Positions 48,653-57,964 are shown, counted from the stretch's first letter. The stretch: 64,000 nucleotides of DNA from Draconibacterium sediminis (GCF_000949475.1 NZ_JRHC01000001.1:1984001-2048000), one strand, 5' to 3'. Numbers and translations are program-made. The notes: generated by a model not told the origin, from the letters alone.

Positions 48653-50767
48653 ATGAAAACAAATTCTGAATTTCAAAGTCTTATTACGTTGGCAGGCAGA
48701 AAGAAGAACCATACAGATCGTTTCGGTTCTGACAAGCTTACAGGTAAAACAGGACAAGTGTCAGGTCAACAGGAGTTAATTATAAGTAATGATCTGCGTA
48801 GCCGCATAGAAGAATTACAAGCTATATCACGATCCATTGATAACAAAATAGTCAGCCATCAAATTGATGATCCGGCAAAGTATAATATTGATTATGGGGG
48901 AGAACTAAATCCACAGCAGCTAAGTGCCGTGCTTGAAACAGATAATCCGCTACTGGTGATAGCCGGCGCAGGTACTGGGAAAACGCGTGTGATCACTTAT
49001 AAAGTAAGCTACCTGATCGAAAAGGGCTACCTGCCGGAAGAGATCCTTTTGCTGACCTTTACCAAGAAAGCATCAAAAGAAATGCTTAACAGGGTAAATG
49101 TTCTTCTGAAAGGAGCTAATCCCGGGAATGTTTTTGGAGGAACCTTTCATTCGTTCGCCAATCATATACTTCGGAAGTACCATCATCTTGTAGGCCTGCA
49201 ACCAAACTTTACAATCATTGATTCGCAGGACGCGGCTGATATAGTTTTTTTGGTAAAAACTGAATGTAAAATAAGTAAAGGGAAAGGCCGAAAGGCTTTT
49301 CCCTGGAAAGAAACCATCTACGACATTATCTCCAAGTCGCATAACCTGGAAAAGCCCATTGATGAAATTGTCTTTCAGTATTACAGTAATCTGATCGAAT
49401 TTACGCCACAGATTGTTAAAATTGAAGAAGGTTTCACTGCATATAAAAAGGCAGCTAATCTGCTCGATTACGATGATTTGATGGACAGATTACGCATTGG
49501 ATTGAGAGAAAATCAGGAGTTCCGACAAGTACTTCAAAAGAAGTTCAAATATATCCTGGTCGATGAGTTCCAGGATACAAACACCGCTCAGAACGAGATT
49601 GTTGAACTGCTCACAGGTAATCGTAACTGTGTTACGGTTGTTGGTGACGACTCGCAAAGCATCTATGGCTTCAGAGGTGCGAATTTTGAAAATATATTAC
49701 GCTTTCCATCTCGTTATAAGAACTGTAGTGTGGTGAAAATCGAACAGAATTACCGCAGCAATAAACAGATACTAGCCTTTACTAACCGGATCGTTGAATC
49801 AGCCGTTCTCGGATTTAAAAAGACTTTGTTCAGCGAAAGAGATTCTCCACAGAAGCCAGTAGTGAAGAAACTCTATGATATGGAGCAGGAAGCTGAATAC
49901 ATTGCTGAGCGCATAGAGCAGATAAAAGAGCAGGGGATACCATACTCGGATATTGCGGTTTTGGTTCGTGCTTCGTGGCACTCCAATGTTATCCAAATCG
50001 AACTGAAGAAGCGAGGGATTCCATTCGTGGTAGTTGGTGGGGTAAGATTTGTAGAAAAGCGTCATATTAAAGATGTAATGGCCTTTCTGAAGATTGGATT
50101 CAATGTCTATGATGCTGTGTCCTGGCAACGAGTTCTGAAGCTGATCCCGGGTATTGGCAAAGTAACCGCCGGGCAAATTATAGGGGAGATCCATCGACAG
50201 AAGGGGAGTGCTAATTTTTCGGGATTCTCAGGGAAAAAGTATTACCAGACATTATTAAAGTTATCAGATCTGATCAACACCCTTTTGCAAAAACAAGAAG
50301 AACCTGTAGATGCGATAGAAGCTATAATGCGTTATTATAATCCGATTTTGATGTCTCTGGTTGATGATTACGAAATCAGGTATAATGATCTTGACATACT
50401 GAGCTCTATGGCTGGGAAATACCAAAGTGTGGAACAATTCGTGAGTGACTTTACGTTGGAGCCACCTTCTGAAAAGTTTCAGAGTTCATTACGACCGCAA
50501 AAAGATGATGAAAAGCCAATGACAATCTCCACGATACATTCTGCAAAAGGATTGGAGTGGCATAGTGTCTTTATTCCTTTTGCTTTGGATGGACTGATCC
50601 CATCTGTAAAAGCACTCAACAGTATCGACGAGTTGGAAGAGGAACGCCGGCTTTTTTATGTAGCATGCAGCCGTGCAAAGGAAAATCTGGTAATTACCAT
50701 GCCATCATATATGGCTTCAAGGGATGCTTTTTTTACGTTGCCTTCGAGGTTTATAAATGATTTATAA
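48653..50767 (+). CDS. UvrD/Rep-family superfamily 1 DNA helicase
   Basis: The 704-residue protein has the SF1A motifs in order: LNPQQLSAVLETD (Q motif), VIAGAGTGKTRVITYKVSYL (motif I, about 100-120), LLTFTKKASKEM (Ia), GTFHSFANHILR, ILVDEFQDTNTAQNEI (II), VVGDDSQSIYGFRGA (III), KIEQNYRSN (IV), ISTIHSAKGLEWHSVFIPF (V) and EEERRLFYVACSRAKENL (VI). The first 75 residues form an unrelated polar extension. Such 3'-5' helicases act in repair and rolling-circle or plasmid replication. Here it may complete the element's replication module together with DnaB, or act in defence as some UvrD-like proteins do. No nuclease domain is fused. Confidence 0.92.
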   Translation: MKTNSEFQSLITLAGRKKNHTDRFGSDKLTGKTGQVSGQQELIISNDLRSRIEELQAISRSIDNKIVSHQIDDPAKYNIDYGGELNPQQLSAVLETDNPLLVIAGAGTGKTRVITYKVSYLIEKGYLPEEILLLTFTKKASKEMLNRVNVLLKGANPGNVFGGTFHSFANHILRKYHHLVGLQPNFTIIDSQDAADIVFLVKTECKISKGKGRKAFPWKETIYDIISKSHNLEKPIDEIVFQYYSNLIEFTPQIVKIEEGFTAYKKAANLLDYDDLMDRLRIGLRENQEFRQVLQKKFKYILVDEFQDTNTAQNEIVELLTGNRNCVTVVGDDSQSIYGFRGANFENILRFPSRYKNCSVVKIEQNYRSNKQILAFTNRIVESAVLGFKKTLFSERDSPQKPVVKKLYDMEQEAEYIAERIEQIKEQGIPYSDIAVLVRASWHSNVIQIELKKRGIPFVVVGGVRFVEKRHIKDVMAFLKIGFNVYDAVSWQRVLKLIPGIGKVTAGQIIGEIHRQKGSANFSGFSGKKYYQTLLKLSDLINTLLQKQEEPVDAIEAIMRYYNPILMSLVDDYEIRYNDLDILSSMAGKYQSVEQFVSDFTLEPPSEKFQSSLRPQKDDEKPMTISTIHSAKGLEWHSVFIPFALDGLIPSVKALNSIDELEEERRLFYVACSRAKENLVITMPSYMASRDAFFTLPSRFINDL

Positions 50768-50793
50768 TAATTGGACTTAAAAAAGGTAGAATT

Positions 50794-50886
50794 ATGCCAA
50801 ATCATGTATACAATACAATAACAATTAACGGAACAAAAGAACAAGTTCAATCAGTATTGGAGTTTTTGCGAAAAAAGATTGATTAA
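50794..50886 (+). pseudogene. Truncated Api92-like protein start
   Basis: A 30-codon frame, MPNHVYNTITINGTKEQVQS followed by VLEFLRKKID and TAA, begins 26 bp after the helicase stop. Proteins with the Api92-like ferredoxin fold, common in Bacteroidota mobile elements, begin M-P-N-H-V-x-N-x-I/L. The gene breaks off after about 30 codons where they normally run for 150 or more. The truncation falls just where an inverted repeat begins, so it may mark a junction. Confidence 0.55.
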
Positions 50887-50947
50887 GATAATCCTTCTCG
50901 AGTCCTAATCGGACTACATTAAAACCGAAGGATTATCCATGCAAGTT
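50887..50947. repeat. 11-bp inverted repeat at the right edge of the element
   Basis: GATAATCCTTC (50887-50897) and GAAGGATTATC (50937-50947) are perfect inverse copies. Between them AGTCC/GGACT (50901-50905 and 50911-50915) forms a second, nested hairpin, and CGAGTCCTAATCGGACTA resembles a tRNA T-arm/acceptor end. The structure stands exactly at the end of the truncated gene and could be an attachment scar or a terminator. Confidence 0.5.
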
Positions 50948-51584
50948 TAATTCTATATTCAGTTAAATGGTCGGGATTCTAGGTTGTTTGATGTTAGTAT
51001 ACTTCCATTATAATTCAGAAGAATATTTAAGAAAAAAATCATAATTATTAATTTTAAATGTAAAAAGTATCTCTTAAGTTTATAGAAAAATTTGTCCAAT
51101 AGGTTCTGACGTTAAACAGTTCATAACCATAAGTTGACCTTCAAAAGACAAAAACGCAAATCTTAGTTATAAAGGAATATGTACGAGATAGTTCAAATCA
51201 TATTTCACCGCCAAACAATACAAGGTTATTCCCCAAATAGACAGAATTCTCATGGGAGTTCGTTCTTCTTTTGCTTATTTAAATGGTAGTAAAGTGTAAA
51301 AGAAAAGGTACACTATTTTGTAAAAGCATCACTTGCCTTAGCTCAAATGAAAGGGTATGTCTTAATCTAGAATATTATCAGAGTTTTTTTTGTAAGGTTT
51401 TGTTAACGACTTGAAACCTTAGCCATAGATAATTATCTAAATTAAGCTAAAATAATTTAGCATTATTAAAGAGCAGACAATAAGACAGATAGGAGGGTTT
51501 GTGCTGTGTAGCATGTTTTTTAAATACTCGTAAATATTATTTTTGCAATTAAGTTTAGCTTAATTTCTTAATTCGTAATTAAAA
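50948..51584. other. Long non-coding region before the LacI gene
   Basis: About 640 AT-rich bases without a gene. The last 150 bases hold the presumed control region of lacI (described separately). Nothing recognisable was seen in 50948-51420. Confidence 0.45.
51441..51564 (+). promoter_or_regulatory. Candidate operators and promoter of the LacI-sigma-FecR operon
   Basis: GCTAAA-ATAA-TTTAGC at 51446-51461 is a perfect palindrome with a 4-base spacer. Its left flank ATTAAGCTAAA (51441-51451) recurs inverted as TTTAGCTTAAT at 51554-51564, just before the start codon. Between them TATTTTTG (51538-51545) matches the -7 box TAnnTTTG, without a clear TTTG upstream at the usual distance. Paired sites around a promoter suggest autoregulation by the LacI protein, but the sites lack the central CG typical of LacI operators. 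Confidence 0.4.
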
Positions 51585-52595
51585 ATGAAAAGAATTAGCA
51601 TTGGCGATATTGCAGAACAACTAGGGGTTTCTACTACCTTGGTTTCATTTGTTTTGAACGGTAAAGCAAAGGAGAATAGAGTAAGTGACGAAATGGCTAA
51701 AAAGGTATTGAAGCTTGCTGACGAGTTAAATTATAAACCAAATTATTTTGCCAAAAACCTAAGAAAAGGCAAAACCAATACTATCGGTTTGATCGTAGGA
51801 GATATCTCAAATCCATTTTTTGCAAAGATTGCGCGATTCGTGGAAGATGATGTTGCGAAAGCCGGTTATCAACTAATTGTTGGTAGTTCAGATGAAAATG
51901 CAGAAAAAACAAGAAAGATAATTCGCCTTTTCGTTCAAAAAAATATTGATGGTTTAATAATTGCCCCAGGATCTGATAGTTCAGAAAGTATTCTATGGCT
52001 TAAAAAACAAAACATTCCATTTGTTTTGATTGATAGGTACTTTAAAAGAATTAAAACAAATTATGTCGGAGTTGAAAATAGTGCAGGAGCGAAGCTTGCG
52101 GTGAAATATCTCGTTGATAAAGAATATGAAAAGATTGCAATGATCGCTTATGAAAATGGCACAAGTAATATTAAAGAAAGAATTGAAGGATTCAAAATTG
52201 CCCTTCGAGAAAATGGTTTGAAATTGCACCGAAACTTTATTCAATTTGTTTCTTACGAAGATCCTGCAAACCACATAAAGGAGGTAATTCAGTTTTTGCT
52301 CAATAGAAGAAATGTTCCAAGAGCCATAATCTTTGCAACAAACAGTTTAGGTTTGCTGGGAGTGCAAGAGTTAATTGCAAATGGAGTACGAATCCCTCAA
52401 GATATATCTGTTGTTAGTTTTGATGATGATTTCGCTTTTCGGATGTCTTATCCTCCAATAACGGTTGTAGAACAGCCTCTACAGGAGATTGCTTCAGAAG
52501 CCGTTTCAATTCTGATGGAAAATATGGACAAACAAGATAGTTATGAGATTAGGCATGTTGAAAAATCAGTTCATCTAATTTCCAGAACTTCATAG
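51585..52595 (+). CDS. LacI-family transcriptional regulator
   Basis: The 336-residue protein has the LacI plan. The HTH at 4-26 (ISIGDIAEQLGVSTTLVSFV) runs into the hinge helix NYKPNYFAKNLRKGKTNTIG. The sugar-binding domain follows: GLIVGDISNPFFAKIARFVE, LVDKEYEKIAMIAYENGTSN, VVSFDDDFAFRMSYPPITVV, EQPLQEIASEAVSILM. The effector is presumably a sugar or oligosaccharide released by the neighbouring enzymes. The stop lies 23 bp before the sigma factor gene. That order (LacI, ECF sigma, FecR, SusC, SusD) suggests that sugar sensing in the cytoplasm and surface sensing by the receptor are combined for one locus. Confidence 0.93.
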   Translation: MKRISIGDIAEQLGVSTTLVSFVLNGKAKENRVSDEMAKKVLKLADELNYKPNYFAKNLRKGKTNTIGLIVGDISNPFFAKIARFVEDDVAKAGYQLIVGSSDENAEKTRKIIRLFVQKNIDGLIIAPGSDSSESILWLKKQNIPFVLIDRYFKRIKTNYVGVENSAGAKLAVKYLVDKEYEKIAMIAYENGTSNIKERIEGFKIALRENGLKLHRNFIQFVSYEDPANHIKEVIQFLLNRRNVPRAIIFATNSLGLLGVQELIANGVRIPQDISVVSFDDDFAFRMSYPPITVVEQPLQEIASEAVSILMENMDKQDSYEIRHVEKSVHLISRTS

Positions 52596-52618
52596 TTCTA
52601 AGGGTATTTTAAGTTGGT

Positions 52619-53230
52619 ATGAAAGGGATAGATTCAAATACAGACCGGCTACTAATTAGTGGTTTAAAACATGGAAATCATACATGTTTTGAGAAACTTT
52701 ATGAATTGTATGCTACGCAGTTGTTTAATTTTTCATATAAACTTTTAAAATCAAAAGATGCTGCTGAAGATATAGTACAAGAAACGTTTGTTAAAATCTG
52801 GCATAAAAGATCAGATATAAAAATAAAAGGTTCATTCAGGTCACTACTAATAACAATAGCTTTAAATGATATTCGCGCATCATTTAATAAAATCGCCAAA
52901 GAAAATGGTCTTAAAAATGATCTTCTTTATCATCTAAGTGCTAATTCAGAGAAATATTCGGCAGAAGATGATTATGAAAGGCTTCTGACAATTCTTGAGA
53001 ATATCGTTTCAAGCTTACCGGAAAAAAGAAGAATAATTTTCACCAAAAAGAAATTGGAAGGGAAAAAGGCCCGGGATATAGCAGCGGAGCTAAATGTCTC
53101 GGAAAAAACAGTTGAATACCATGTCACTCAAGCAATGAAATTTCTAAAATCAGAATTTAAAGTTCAGGGAATTTCAGGTGCCATTCTTCTTTTCATATTA
53201 ACTAAATTTCATAATCGTCAGTCTTTATAA
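52619..53230 (+). CDS. ECF-type RNA polymerase sigma factor
   Basis: The 203-residue protein has region 2 (about 25-85: CFEKLYELYATQLFNFSYKL, KSKDAAEDIVQETFVKIWHK) and region 4 (about 120-178: ENIVSSLPEKRRIIFTKKKL, EGKKARDIAAELNVSEKTVE, YHVTQAMKFLK). The last 20 residues are hydrophobic (GISGAILLFILTKF), a tail often seen in Bacteroidota ECF factors of SusC/FecR loci. It would be held inactive by the FecR anti-sigma encoded 190 bp downstream and released when the outer-membrane receptor binds its glycan. It then directs transcription of the SusCD genes. Confidence 0.93.
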   Translation: MKGIDSNTDRLLISGLKHGNHTCFEKLYELYATQLFNFSYKLLKSKDAAEDIVQETFVKIWHKRSDIKIKGSFRSLLITIALNDIRASFNKIAKENGLKNDLLYHLSANSEKYSAEDDYERLLTILENIVSSLPEKRRIIFTKKKLEGKKARDIAAELNVSEKTVEYHVTQAMKFLKSEFKVQGISGAILLFILTKFHNRQSL

Positions 53231-53419
53231 GTTGTTGATAGATAGTATTATGTATTTTTTTTTAAGAATGATTCTGAAAAAAAATATAAAAATACTTTAG
53301 GGATTCTATTCAATCTGTGATGTACTATAAAAGGACAGGAATAGTCTTACGCATAGATTTAGTTTGGTTAGACAAGGAGGGAAGAGATCAATTATCTTCT
53401 CTCCTTTAAAAAGTTTAGA

Positions 53420-54418
53420 ATGACAAGGCTTCAAAAAAATAAAATACTTACGAAATATTTTAATGGAGGATACTCATTGTCCGATTATCTTCAATTGAAA
53501 AGTTGGTTTGAAAATGATTCTGATTTTTCAGAGCTTGGGGAAATTATCGCAGAAAAATGGGAAAAAGAAGAACCTTCCGAATCAGAGAATTTAAGTGACG
53601 AAGTTTTTGGTATTGTACGAAGTGCTATTGGGTGCGATGAAAAGAAGGAGAAGAATCATAGAAGTATAAGTAATTTGTTTTTTAAGGTGGCAGCAGCCTT
53701 AGTTATTGGTTTACTTGGCGGGTACTTTATTTCGTATCTAATGCCGGATAAATATGAACCTGTAATTATTACAGCTCGCGCTCCTAAAGGCTCACTTTCG
53801 GAAACAGTTCTTCCTGATGGAACACTAATTATTTTAAATGCAGGTTCTGAACTCCAATATACTGTTGGAGAAAATAATCAGGTTAATGAAGTAAGTTTGA
53901 TTGGTGAAGCTTGGTTTGATGTATATAAAAATCCACAGAGAAAGTTCATCGTAAAAACACCGTTTTATCATGTTAATGTGTTGGGAACCCAATTTAATGT
54001 GAAAGCGTATCGTGAGGACAAGTTCTTGGAAACTACACTTGTGGAAGGACAGGTCGAGATAACTTCAAGCGCGCGAATAAAACTGGCTGCTCCGCTTAAC
54101 CTTAAACCTGGAGAGCAGTTTGCATTTCAAAAAGAAACAAAGAGTGGTATAATTCGACAGGTAAATACAAAGATTTTTACTTCCTGGAAAGACAATAAAC
54201 TGATTTTTATAAACATGGATTTACAAGAACTTTTTGTTCTTCTTGAAAGAAAGTTTGGAGTTGAAATAGAAGTAATAAGTCCAGAAATTCTTGACTTCCA
54301 TTATACCGGAAGCATTAAGAATGAATCGTTTATTGAAATATTGGATCTTATATCACTAACACTACCTATTGAATACGAGATCATTGGACAACAAATAAAA
54401 ATATCACGAACTAAATAA
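53420..54418 (+). CDS. FecR-family anti-sigma factor
   Basis: The 332-residue protein has a cytoplasmic N-terminal part (1-85, sigma-binding), one membrane segment (about 86-110, VAAALVIGLLGGYFISYLM), a periplasmic FecR domain (about 120-220: LSETVLPDGTLIILNAGSEL, VSLIGEAWFDVYKNPQRKFI, VLGTQFNVKAY) and a C-terminal DUF4974 secretin-like domain (about 255-330, LIFINMDLQELFVLLERKFG). It receives the signal from the STN domain of the SusC encoded 130 bp downstream and releases the sigma factor. Confidence 0.93.
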   Translation: MTRLQKNKILTKYFNGGYSLSDYLQLKSWFENDSDFSELGEIIAEKWEKEEPSESENLSDEVFGIVRSAIGCDEKKEKNHRSISNLFFKVAAALVIGLLGGYFISYLMPDKYEPVIITARAPKGSLSETVLPDGTLIILNAGSELQYTVGENNQVNEVSLIGEAWFDVYKNPQRKFIVKTPFYHVNVLGTQFNVKAYREDKFLETTLVEGQVEITSSARIKLAAPLNLKPGEQFAFQKETKSGIIRQVNTKIFTSWKDNKLIFINMDLQELFVLLERKFGVEIEVISPEILDFHYTGSIKNESFIEILDLISLTLPIEYEIIGQQIKISRTK

Positions 54419-54463
54419 ATGAATAGTGCTTATGGAGGAAAACTAAATCGAGTCTAGTAAAAA

Positions 54464-54521
54464 GCCGGTAATGCTCTAACATCAACCGGCCTTCAAGTTA
54501 AATCATGGTGCTCTAACACCA
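54464..54521 (+). promoter_or_regulatory. Pair of stem-loops with a CTCTAA loop before SusC
   Basis: The first hairpin has outer stem GCCGGT (54464-54469) with ACCGGC (54485-54490) and inner ATG/CAT closing the loop CTCTAA. The second has TGGTG (54506-54510) with CACCA (54517-54521) closing the same loop CTCTAA. They end 27 bases before the SusC start codon. A similar hairpin lies before the next SusC at 63823-63851. Possibly an RNA leader element controlling translation or mRNA processing. Confidence 0.55.
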
Positions 54522-54548
54522 CAATTATTTACTAAAACATTCAAATTT

Positions 54549-57500
54549 ATGAAAAAATTTATTTACCGGGCTATTCCTTGCTTCAGGATAGCGCGAAAAT
54601 TAATGATTATTATGAAACTAACTTTGATCTTACTAATTGCCGGGATGCTACAAGTTTCCGCATCGGTATATTCTCAGTCGGTTAAATTTTCGCTTAATCT
54701 CAATAATCAAAAAGTAATAGAAGTATTAAAAGAGATTGAAGAAAACAGCGAATTCCGTTTCTTTTACCAGAACGAACAAATTGATTTGGACCGAATAGTT
54801 ACGGTTAAAACTAAAGAGGCTAATATTGAGCAGATTTTATCCGAAGTATTTGAGGATACTAATGTGAACTATTCCATTAAAGAAGAAAAACTTGTACTAC
54901 TGACAACAGAGAATATTAAAGCTTTAGATAATCCCGGGGAACAAAAGCAAGTAACTGGGAAAGTAACTGATGAAAGCGGAGATCCACTTCCAGGAGTTAC
55001 TATTCGCGTAAAAGGTACAACTAACGGTACAGTCTCAAATGTAGATGGGGAGTACAGTCTTTCAAATATTGGCCCAGAAAGCACTCTTGTATTTTCCTTT
55101 GTAGGGATGCTTTCGCAAGAGGCGGTTGTTGGCAATTTGTCGAATATAGATATAGTCATGCAAGTCGACGCTATCGGAATTGAGGAAGTTGTCGCTATTG
55201 GTTACGGAACCAAGTCAAGGGCTTCATTATCGGGTGCTGTCGATGTTGTTACAGCCAAAGAATTAGAGTCACGCCCAGCAACGAATGCTTTAGCCTCAAT
55301 ACAGGGGGTTTTACCCGGTGTAACAATTACCAGAGGTGGAGGACAGCCAGGTAATGAGGGTTATAGTATCAACATCAGGGGGCTTTCTTCTGTTAATGGA
55401 GGAAATTCTCCATTAATTTTGGTTGATGGCAATCCTACAGAAGACTTCAATACTCTTAATCCAAATGATATTGAGTCGATGTCTGTTTTAAAAGATGCAT
55501 CAGCAGCTATCTATGGGTCGAGAGCAGCAGGAGGCGTTATTCTTATAACCACCAAGTCGGGTAAAAAAGGAGAACCTAAAATAAGGTTTACGGCTAACCG
55601 TGCATTTTCAAAACCTTTAAATAAGGTGCAATATCCAGGTATGTTGGCGTTTGCCGAAATGAGACGAGAAGCAGAAGAGAATAATGGTGTAGCACCATTT
55701 TGGAACGACGAACGTATTCAGAAAATCAAAGATGGAGCTGCTCCAGAACGTTTTGAAGGATCTCCAGAATTTCAGTTTTACGAAAGTACAGATTGGGTTG
55801 ATGAATTTTATGGAACCGGTTCGCAGCAGGATTATAATTTAAGTGTAACCGGAGGGGGAGATAAGTCTGATTATTATTTCTCTTTGGGATACAATGATAA
55901 TGACGGTCTTGTAGAGCAAGCTCCGGATCAAGCTCAACGTTATAATCTTAGAATGAATTATGCCTATCAGTTATTGGATAATTTACGTCTTGAGACCAGA
56001 ATGAGCTATGATAGATTAGAAACTACTGAATTGTATTGGCTTGGCCGTGCTATTAACGCCGTTCGATTAAATCCTATTTTCTTCCCGGTGAGAACCGAAA
56101 GTGGTGAACATTATTTTTCTCAGTGGGGATATTCTAATCCGGTAGCGATGGCACGCGAAGGTGCCCCTTTGGAGAAATGGACAAACAGAATTTCACCGAA
56201 TTTTAAAATTGATTGGGACATTGTTGATAATTTAAAATTCATTGGTCAAGCGAGTCTTACCTTTGATAGCTTCGACTCGAGAAAGGTAACAACCCCAGTT
56301 CCTTATTATTTCTGGGATGATAAATTTGCCTACTATGAATATGCGACAGATCCTAGTAGTGCTGAATATGTATTTGGAAAAACAAATCAACGTAACTATT
56401 TAGCCCAGCTCCAGTATGATAATACTTTTAATGAAAATCATAATGTGAGTATTATGGCTGGCTTTACTCATGAAGAGTATGACAATGACTGGTTTAGTGC
56501 TTACAGAGATGATTTTATTTCAGACGAGCTTTTCACCTTAAATCTGGGTGATACAGAAAATATGAGTAATAATGGAGGTGGATCCCATTGGGCATTGGAA
56601 TCATTCATTTCACGTATTGGATATATTTATAAAGACAAATATATTTTTGAAGGTAACTTAAGATATGATGGTTCATCGCGTTTTGCATCAGATCAACGCT
56701 GGGCTTTGTTCACCAGTGCTCAGGTAGCATGGCGTTTGTCTGAGGAGGAATTTATTAAATCATTAGGAATATTTGACAACTTAAAGTTACGTGCTTCTTA
56801 TGGAGAACTGGGAAATCAATCCGGCATTGGTCTGTACGACTATGTTCAGAATATCAATATTGGTGGTCAGTATCCATTTGGTGACTCGCAGAAAGCTCAA
56901 GCGGCTACTTTAGCTGGCATGGTTTCTACCTCCAGAACATGGGAAACATTAATCAGCCGAAATATCGGTGTTGATATGACATTGCTAGACAGTCGTTTAG
57001 ATATGAGTTTTGATTACTACAAAAAGACCAATAAAAATATGTTATTGGGTGTAACAGTACCTTCAGTATTAGGTGCAGCACCTCCACAAGCCAACAATGG
57101 AGAGTTAGATTCTTGGGGGTGGGAACTTCGCCTGGGATGGAACGATAGAGTTGGCGAGTTCAAATATGGAGCCCAAATAGTATTGAGTAATAATGACAAT
57201 AAAGTAACGAATCTTGGAGGATACGACAATTATGGTCCAGGACAAAATGGCTTTAGGGAAGGATATCGTGCAAATCTTTATTACGGATATGTATTTGATG
57301 GAATTATCCAGGATGAAGCAACTTTAACAGAATATAAAAAATTGGATGGTGTGCCCGGAAATATTGGTATTGGAGATGCCATGTTCAAAGATGTTGATGG
57401 CAATGGACGTATTGATGCCTATAGCGATGAACGCGAGAATGGAGATTTAGAGATACTGGGAACAACTGATCCTCAATACCTTTTTGGTATTAATTTAAAT

Positions 57501-57953
57501 GCTGAATGGAAAGGATTTGATTTAAAAGCATTCTTTCAGGGTGTTGGGAAACGTACAGTTTACAGAGATGGGGAAGCGCGTATTCCATTCGCACAGCCAT
57601 GGTATCATGCACCAAGCGTGTTTTATAATAATACCTGGGCAGAAGATCGCACTGATGCAAAATATCCTAAACTGTCTGATAGCAATATTCGATGGTGGAA
57701 CTACGACCATTCATCAAACAATCAGGAGAATGGTGCATACATCCGTTTGAAAAATATTCAGTTAGGATATAATCTTCCAGAAACACTACTGGTTAAGACC
57801 GGTTTTATTGAAAAGGTAAGAATTTACGCCAGTGGCAACGATCTATGGGATTATCATAATTTGCCTGGTGGTTACGATCCGGAGGATAATTCATGGGGTA
57901 GTAATTATCCATTCGCAAAATCTATGTCGTTTGGTATTGATGTAACATTTTAA
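54549..57953 (+). CDS. SusC-like TonB-dependent transporter with STN signalling domain
   Basis: The 1134-residue protein has a long export signal (KLMIIMKLTLILLIAGMLQV, cleaved near YSQS). An STN domain follows (about 48-120: KVIEVLKEIEENSEFRFFYQ, NIEQILSEVFEDTNV), then a carboxypeptidase-like domain (GKVTDESGDPLPGVTIRVKG), plug (INIRGLSSVNGGNSPLILVD, VLKDASAAIYGSRAAGGVIL) and barrel ending FGIDVTF. The TonB-box-like VVAIGYGTKSRASLSG lies before the plug. The STN domain contacts the FecR protein encoded upstream, so this receptor both imports its glycan and reports binding. The SusD partner starts 11 bp later. Confidence 0.95.
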   Translation: MKKFIYRAIPCFRIARKLMIIMKLTLILLIAGMLQVSASVYSQSVKFSLNLNNQKVIEVLKEIEENSEFRFFYQNEQIDLDRIVTVKTKEANIEQILSEVFEDTNVNYSIKEEKLVLLTTENIKALDNPGEQKQVTGKVTDESGDPLPGVTIRVKGTTNGTVSNVDGEYSLSNIGPESTLVFSFVGMLSQEAVVGNLSNIDIVMQVDAIGIEEVVAIGYGTKSRASLSGAVDVVTAKELESRPATNALASIQGVLPGVTITRGGGQPGNEGYSINIRGLSSVNGGNSPLILVDGNPTEDFNTLNPNDIESMSVLKDASAAIYGSRAAGGVILITTKSGKKGEPKIRFTANRAFSKPLNKVQYPGMLAFAEMRREAEENNGVAPFWNDERIQKIKDGAAPERFEGSPEFQFYESTDWVDEFYGTGSQQDYNLSVTGGGDKSDYYFSLGYNDNDGLVEQAPDQAQRYNLRMNYAYQLLDNLRLETRMSYDRLETTELYWLGRAINAVRLNPIFFPVRTESGEHYFSQWGYSNPVAMAREGAPLEKWTNRISPNFKIDWDIVDNLKFIGQASLTFDSFDSRKVTTPVPYYFWDDKFAYYEYATDPSSAEYVFGKTNQRNYLAQLQYDNTFNENHNVSIMAGFTHEEYDNDWFSAYRDDFISDELFTLNLGDTENMSNNGGGSHWALESFISRIGYIYKDKYIFEGNLRYDGSSRFASDQRWALFTSAQVAWRLSEEEFIKSLGIFDNLKLRASYGELGNQSGIGLYDYVQNINIGGQYPFGDSQKAQAATLAGMVSTSRTWETLISRNIGVDMTLLDSRLDMSFDYYKKTNKNMLLGVTVPSVLGAAPPQANNGELDSWGWELRLGWNDRVGEFKYGAQIVLSNNDNKVTNLGGYDNYGPGQNGFREGYRANLYYGYVFDGIIQDEATLTEYKKLDGVPGNIGIGDAMFKDVDGNGRIDAYSDERENGDLEILGTTDPQYLFGINLNAEWKGFDLKAFFQGVGKRTVYRDGEARIPFAQPWYHAPSVFYNNTWAEDRTDAKYPKLSDSNIRWWNYDHSSNNQENGAYIRLKNIQLGYNLPETLLVKTGFIEKVRIYASGNDLWDYHNLPGGYDPEDNSWGSNYPFAKSMSFGIDVTF

Positions 57954-57964
57954 ATTTTAAAGAG

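Noticed and set aside
48653-50767. SF1 helicase as the helicase of a Gabija-type defence pair
   Set aside because: No OLD-family nuclease partner lies beside it; the neighbours are a replication module.
41990-50918. Matched attachment pair formed by the tRNA-like ends at 41990-42005 and 50898-50916
   Set aside because: The two core sequences differ and face opposite strands, so they cannot be attL/attR of the same element.
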